This document shows, piece after piece, positions 58,048 through 64,000 of a stretch of 64,000 bases of DNA. The first letter of the stretch is position 1. Every line of letters begins with the position of its first letter. Location: NCBI GenBank assembly GCA_017354895.1, contig CP071499.1, positions 2,356,001 through 2,420,000 of the forward strand. The letters run 5' to 3'. The notes below the pieces were generated by a model, which saw only the letters and a program-made list of their open reading frames with translations, did not search any database and was not told the DNA's origin. The stretch comes from Podospora comata. Its lineage: Eukaryota; Ascomycota; Sordariomycetes; Sordariales; Podosporaceae. The translations under genes were made by a program, and so were the position numbers.

Positions 58048-58065
58048 TTACTGTACACACAGTAA
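58048..58065. repeat. Inverted repeat TTACTGT-acac-ACAGTAA
   Basis: Seven-base arms around ACAC directly after a long T run; another member of the TACTGTA group. Confidence 0.55.
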
Positions 58066-58783
58066 CACATGCTTGACGGCTGGGGGAGGATCAGCAAGAT
58101 CTCGGCTACGACGCTGGTGGTGACGATATGACCTCCTCTTCTTGCTTGGTCTCTCCTTCCGTTACCCCTTGCTGCTCATCAACCGCGGAACCGAGAGAAG
58201 GACCGCCGGGGCGGCCGTTGACCGAGGTCCCTCCGAGTGGGAAAGGAAAAGAGAAAACCCGACGGTGGTAGGTGGTGGCTCGAGTCGTGGCTGGCTCACC
58301 ACGAGGTAGATAGTAGGTCATCCACCATTCATCATTCCTCCTTCCAAGTCGGGACAAGAAAGCATCGATTTGTCAGGCGGGCCTCACGGGGACATGCGGG
58401 ACCTTTTCTAGTGTCCTATGCTAGAACAAGTTTAAATGCTGGGCCAAGGGAATTGTTTCTCCTCATATCACAAGCTTGTTTGTGGAGAAGGTAGGAATGG
58501 GGGGTGGTGTTGACTCCGCAAAAAGTTGAGCATGTCATTTTTGACAGCAGCAAAGAAAGCTGTCAAGTTTGACAGCCGCCAAGCGGTTGGTCCCTGCCGC
58601 TGACGCCGCCGCCGGCATGTTTTTAGAGTTGGGGTGGTTTTTGACCGTTGGAGCAGCAAAAGAAAAAAAAAGAGGGGAAACAGACAGGGCGACTTTCGGC
58701 TTTCTTGGCAATTTTTTCTTTTCTTTTTCTCCACACACTTCGGTTGATGGGGGAGGGGGGGCTTTCACGTGTGAACGGCAACA

Positions 58784-58852
<69 letters not shown>
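58784..58852 (+). repeat. Compound TG/GA dinucleotide microsatellite
   Basis: About ten TG units followed by about 24 GA units without interruption. The purine run could form unusual DNA structure and is likely length-variable between strains. Confidence 0.95.
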
Positions 58853-58855
<3 letters not shown>

Positions 58856-61800
58856 ACTCCACCGAAGCGGGTAGTTTGGCACATGCTCGGCATGTTTGTT
58901 CGTTCGTTCGTTCGATCGTTCGCGTGTGGGAGGGTGAGATGTGAGCTCGGCTTTTCAACAAATTTATCATTACTGGCTCCAGATTCGAGGATGGATGGCG
59001 TCTGGGTTTTGTTGGCGGCGGAATTTTGTTGCTTTCGTCGGGATCACCATGACTCTTTCGCACTTGCCTCTTTCTGCTCTGTCCTCCGCCCCAACCGATT
59101 TTTGGCGTAAGGTGCTCGAATCATGAGTTGATCGATTTCTCTCTCGCTCGGAGTACGGGGTTTTGACCGGTGAGTTGAACCCCTTTTTCAACGCCGAGGG
59201 TTCCGGGGAGTGGGTTTCCCTGCCTTTTTTTTTGGTTTTTTTTTTGTTTGGAGGGTATCGTCTTATTCGTATCTATATACGGTACAGTATAGTACGGATT
59301 GGGAGTAGGTTGTCATTCCGAATTTTTGCGCGCGCAGGGGGGGATATGGGGGTAGTAGTGTAGTAGAAGTGTTGCTGCTATGGATACGCATGACATATAA
59401 TCTCGATGATGCACGAAATATAGTGATATTTTGATAGGGATGGTAGCAGTGTCGGGGGTTTTTTCTTTAGAGGGGTGGGGGGGAGGGACTGTAGTGGGAG
59501 AACTGTTTTGTTACACAGTACGTTGGGAAATGCTACGCTTGGTGGTGATGATGATGAGATGGTATGACGGCTTTGTTGTGGTGGTTATGGTTATGGTTAT
59601 GATTATGATTATGGGACGTATAATGCACAGAAGGGGGTCACAACGGTCTTTTTTGGCGGCGGCGGTGGTGGTTTTGGGGTGGCGAGGCGGGGGTATTTAC
59701 ATACATACACGGAGGGAAGGTCTGGTTTGGGTAATAAGCTCGCCGTGTCATTTTTTGGGGGTGTGTTTCGACATGCGATCCCCACAACATCCCTGGTATG
59801 AAACGTGCAATCGTCAAGCTGCCAAACGACGGCTGGACGGGTGATGATGATGATGGCATGGCATGTGCGTATTGTTCCAAGCGAAGGGGACGGAAGGGAT
59901 GACATGACGGAGGTGTCTGTGGGTTTTACCGGGGGGTGAGGGGGTTTATGGGACGGTATCGTACAACGGGTTTTTCGGCGGCGGCGGCGGCGGCTTTGAC
60001 ATGTTCGGTTCGGGGGTGTTGATGTTTTAGTGTTGCTTGGTCCATGCGTGTGTGTGCGGAGGAACCGACCTGTCAAAAACACATGCACAAAATTGATGAA
60101 CCAAGATCTATGTAGGGGGTGGGGTCTGTGGTTTGAGCGGTCCTTGGCTCCAGATTGCCTGCTTGATTTGGGGGTTTTGGTCCGCTCTCTCTCTCTCCGT
60201 TGTTGTCGTTCGTCCGGTTCGCGGGTTTGTTGGATGAATGCCGGTTGGTAGGTTGGGTTGCAGTTGGGGGGTTCGGTTCGAGAAAGATGTTGATGCTTGA
60301 TGGAGGAGAAGGAGTCGAGAAAGGTTCTGAGTGGGGGTTCGGGAGGAAGGGGAGGCGAGGTGTGGCCTTGATTCGGGGAGGCTTATCACACCGAGTGATA
60401 TAGGTACGGTACGCGGAGGAGTTGATGGGTTGGAAGTGTCAAATTCTTGGAAGGACCCCTGATCGAAAATATTTGTTCTATGCATTCTGGGGGCTAGGGC
60501 ATTATCGTGGCATTGCACACTGTCACTGCCATCGTCGGCAGTGTGGTTTTTGTTTTGTTTTCCTCATTTTTATTGATGCACACCAACAAGGCATGAGGGA
60601 AACAAGTAAAATGTGACAAGATCACCTTGAGAGTGATTGGATCCTGCGATCGAGAAACAAGAACCGTTGATTTTCATTGCTTTTTTCTTCTGTTTGCCTT
60701 GGTTTCGGCCAATCTTGGATGAGGGGTGGCAGGATTGGCAGGATTGACTGTTTCAGGGTTAGGATGGAAGAATTTGCTCAGGGTTGGAGGATGGGAAAGA
60801 AGCAATTCTCGATCAGGAAACAGTGCGAACTCCCCTTCCTCGTGTAGTAGGGGGGGTGGGAATCGGGAATGCCAAGACTGGGAAGGAATGCGCTAGTGTG
60901 CAGGTTGTAACTTTAACTGGACCGCTGCCAGAAATGCTCACTGTTTCCCACTGGGAATGGGGGAAAGTTTGTGAATACCGGTGGGGGAGAGAGTTGCATG
61001 ACGCCACGATATGCCTGCTGGTTTACATTGGCAGCGGGATGGCGCGCGACCATCCCCCCCGATAGAAGGCGTGGTGTATGCACCAACCGATCGGGGTTTT
61101 GCTCCGGGGTTGTTTGATAGGTTGAAAGGGAAAAGATGAGGCGTGCGAGAGAACGGTCGAGACTACGCCGGGTGGGCTTTTAGGGGCTGGGCAAAAGTGC
61201 ATCACGCAGGGGGTTATTACATATCGATGTGATGGGGAGGCCGGTGGAGGGAACTCTTGGATCGAAAACAATCCAATCCAGGGGATAGCGAGTTGGCAGC
61301 GACAAGAAAGAAGGAAAGAGAGAAGGAAAATGTGTCGAACCGAACCAGGAAACGGTATATTAAATCCATCCCGCTCAGTGTTGAGTCTCTCGGCGGCGGC
61401 GGCATCATTGCCCTGTGTGGTAAGTGGTTTAGCGAGTAGGGAGTGCTGCCGGTTGTTGATGGCGGTTGCGAAACGAAATACCGGTACCGGTAAATGCGAG
61501 GTGTGTGTGTGTGTGTGTGTTGAACAACAGAAGATGGCAAAAAGACCGATCTCTTTTGGGGGGTATAACACGAGTTGGGATATAGTCCGGGTCTCCCCTC
61601 TCTTTATATCGTTACAGTATATCACTGACGGCAAAGCCAAGATTTTGCAAACATGGTAAAGCAATATGTGTCCGGATGGGTTGGTGGCATGGCATGGGAG
61701 AAAGAAACCGCTCACTTTGTTCAAGATGCATCGGTTGCTACCGCCGCTTATACACAGCTGACACTGACAGCATGTGCCAACATGGCGGTTTGATATTGAG

Positions 61801-64000
61801 CCGGTTGGACTAGCTGGCGCGCCGGCGGCTTGTCTCTCATATATTGCGGAGTTGACAGCCGAGCACCAGCACCAAGCGACGTGTGCCCACCGCCCAAGAC
61901 CTCGAAAACCGGGTTCGCGAGGATAAAACAGCAAGAAGGGCCGTTACGTCCGGCTCTTCGGAGCCGCCAGGGTTGCGTTCTTGGGAGGTTCAGTTGAAGT
62001 GATAGTACCTTAACCAGCTTGGCTCTCGGCAATATCGTCGTCACTCCGGAGAATTTATCTTGTCTACGACGGTATCGATATATGAAGGGGTTGTATCAGC
62101 CATTGGTTCGGGTCGTTTGGGTCTGGCTCGCTTTTTGTTCAGGACCTGCCTGCCTACTTTGGTAGGTATGGGAGCAGTGAAATTGAGGTCCTTATTTCCC
62201 TCGTCTTCCTTGGTTTTGTGAATGGCGGACTTTGGACGAGTGTATTCGTATGCCTCCTCCTGTCAGTGACAAGGCTTTAAGCACAAGTTCGAAGCCACAT
62301 TCCTCCCCTACCTACTTTCAGAGCTTGTTCAGGCCGGGGTGGCTAGCGCAACCCACCCCGAAAACCTGCCGGGGAAGGGGATCGATTGGTGGATTGAAGT
62401 GATGGAAGAGGTCTGGCTGGACCGGGTTTCTGTCCACCCCGCCCCCCGGAGGAGGGCATGTTCAAATTCACATTCCCATCATTCACGCCTCTTTCTCTCA
62501 CTACGATGTCTGCCCCCTGCCCTGTTCCTTGCTAGCACGATCTCTCCTTCCTGTCAAGTGGCCACTAGCCTGTCAATGTCAATGTGTCAGAAGACGTGGA
62601 CAGGTCGCTAGGGGTCCAGGGAAAGGCGTCCAAAGAGTGTGCTTCCAGGATCATCCTGCCTGCCTTAGTTGATGGGTAGTTGCTACCATGTTCCCTGTCG
62701 TTTCCTGCGAGGAGAAGTGAAAGGGGAAGGAAGCAACGGTGGTGGTGATGGTGGTGGTGGCGAGCCGTGAGCAAGAAAGCTACGATGATCAAGCAAACAG
62801 ATTGACCGAGTCATCTGGAAGGGATCGTGGTATGGGTTGGTTCTTTACTGTCACAACAATGAAATATGGGTATTGTACTGTGTTTGTTGTGTCTCGGCCG
62901 GTTCGTCGGTATCGTCTCCTGTCTCGGTCTCTCGGGGTCCGGCTCGGGGTAGTAGTAGTGTTCACCTCACCTTTCATCCCACCGGTCGGTGCAAGGGCGG
63001 ACCTATATCGCGTGCACTTTCCTGTTTCTGTTTAGATTTTGCTTTTTTACCAAGATGCATTTTTCTTCTTCTTGATGGAATCTGGTTAGAACGATGGGGT
63101 TATGTATGTCTTGTATGTGTGTTGTGTGTGCCGAGGGCTCGTTGGTATTTTGTCGACATTGACATCAGCAAGACATCGCCGTCTTTCCTCTTTGTCGCCG
63201 AATAACAGCTGCAGTTCGGACTCGCATCTTGTCATGGTCCCGTCAGCATGCTTTCAAGCCGCAAATGCCAGCTCATGGCGTGTTGCTTTTTCTTCAGGAC
63301 CTTGCTTTGTACACTCTTATCATTCCTCGCACTGTCCGTGACGTTGTAGTCTCTTCGCGCATGCTTCACAATGAGCTGGCGACTGGAATCTACCACTGAG
63401 ATCATCGTTACGGCCTACGGTAAGTGGGCGACCACGGGCCGGACACATATTCGTCGTATAGTTGTACGCAAAAGCGTGGAATCAATAGTCCTTCGGGAGT
63501 GGCAGGATGAGGCTTGCAGGTTGCAGGTCTGATTGCTCTTCTGTGGCAAGCATTGTGCAGCAACGTTCGGCACGGTGCTTGCTATTGACTAGACCACGCA
63601 TACAGCCTACATATAACGTACCCTGGCTTTTTTGGGTTGGCTTTGACACATGCCAAGAAGTTGGGAAAAAAGGTCGTGGTTGGGATGTGAGATATCATGA
63701 AGGCGTTGGGCTTTGGGTTGGGTGTTTCTGCTGCATAGGATGAAGCATCCGTCAGGGAATTGACTTTTTGAGATTGAATTGCTCGTAAACAATTACATTG
63801 ATCAAGCAGCGGAAAGTAAAAAAGGGTTTGTCAAGTGGGCACAAAAAGGGGTTATTGTGACACAGGCGAAAGTAAACAAACACCATGCCACACATCACCA
63901 ACTCCCCAAACTAGCATCTGCACCTCCTGCTCAGCCAGATTAAAAGACAGAAATGTATTACCACAAAAATATACAGTCTCGCTATCTTATCTAACATGCC

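Larger units (their letters stand above)
57401..64000. other. Gene-sparse end of the window, 6.6 kb: no supported gene
   Basis: No coding region with recognisable domains or consistent splice pattern. The stretch is rich in microsatellites and purine/pyrimidine runs: T run at 58024-58045, TG/GA repeat at 58784-58852, TTCG repeat at about 58898-58921, GGTTAT/GATTAT repeats at 59582-59612, GGC runs at 59655 and 59979, and GT repeats at 61499-61520. A 303-codon minus frame (61934-61023) lacks protein character. Such text resembles long promoters and leaders of fungal regulators, so a gene just outside the window may own part of it. Confidence 0.4.

Noticed and set aside
61023-61934. 303-codon minus-strand open frame
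   Set aside because: Includes a translated GT repeat (HTHTHT) and has no protein-like pattern; other frames nearby are equally open by chance.

Overview
The window looks like nuclear DNA of a filamentous ascomycete, most probably a sordariomycete close to the Sordariales. The evidence is short spliceosomal introns of about 50-110 bases with GTRNGT donors, GCTAAC-type branch points and YAG acceptors, a GC-rich coding style, fungal-only protein families (Spo76-type Pds5, ATP23, Mhr1/mL67, fungal transcription-factor-domain proteins, a GPI-anchored Ser/Thr-rich protein) and a Pol III tRNA gene with an intron. All gene models were spliced by eye and their frames checked for consistency across junctions.

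Region 1-11 kb is dense housekeeping DNA: the C-terminal part of a disordered nuclear protein (1), then divergent or convergent pairs TIP41 (-)/Aurora kinase (+), ATP23 protease (-)/glutamate 5-kinase (+), NIP7 (-) and a GPI-anchored cell-surface protein (-). After a 2-kb gap come the cohesin regulator PDS5/Spo76 (13.2-17.8 kb), a PrpF-fold isomerase (18.4-19.6 kb) and a transcription-factor-domain protein with no visible zinc cluster (21.4-23.5 kb).

Region 23.5-29.4 kb is accessory. It holds an AT-rich repeat relic, a long AAC microsatellite, an orphan gene that appears to be decaying (24.8-26.7 kb) and whose 3' part has a diverged, internally deleted copy at 42.5-43.3 kb, a small charged-protein gene with an apparent slip in a purine tract (28.0-28.5 kb), and an 11-bp AT minisatellite. 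Housekeeping genes resume at 29.4-42.3 kb: a sulfotransferase-like P-loop protein, mitochondrial mL67/Mhr1, a CBM48 glycogen-binding protein with a C-terminal membrane-binding tail, the RNA polymerase II import factor IWR1, an intron-containing tRNA-Ala(CGC), and a secreted 5'-nucleotidase-like metallophosphatase.

From 42.3 kb to the end (21.7 kb) the only convincing gene is a TALE homeobox transcription factor (48.4-49.9 kb, minus strand), with about 6 kb of apparently non-coding DNA on one side and more than 14 kb upstream. This DNA is not AT-rich and does not look like a transposon graveyard. It carries recurring TACTGTA/TACAGTA palindromes, ACCTACC/GGTAGGT runs and microsatellites, and is best read as an expanded regulatory or non-coding-RNA domain around a developmental regulator.

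Functionally several genes serve chromosome segregation (Aurora, PDS5, possibly gene 1, and TIP41 through PP2A-type phosphatases) and mitochondria (ATP23, mL67, perhaps PrpF), but the gene order gives no sign of an operon-like or biosynthetic cluster.
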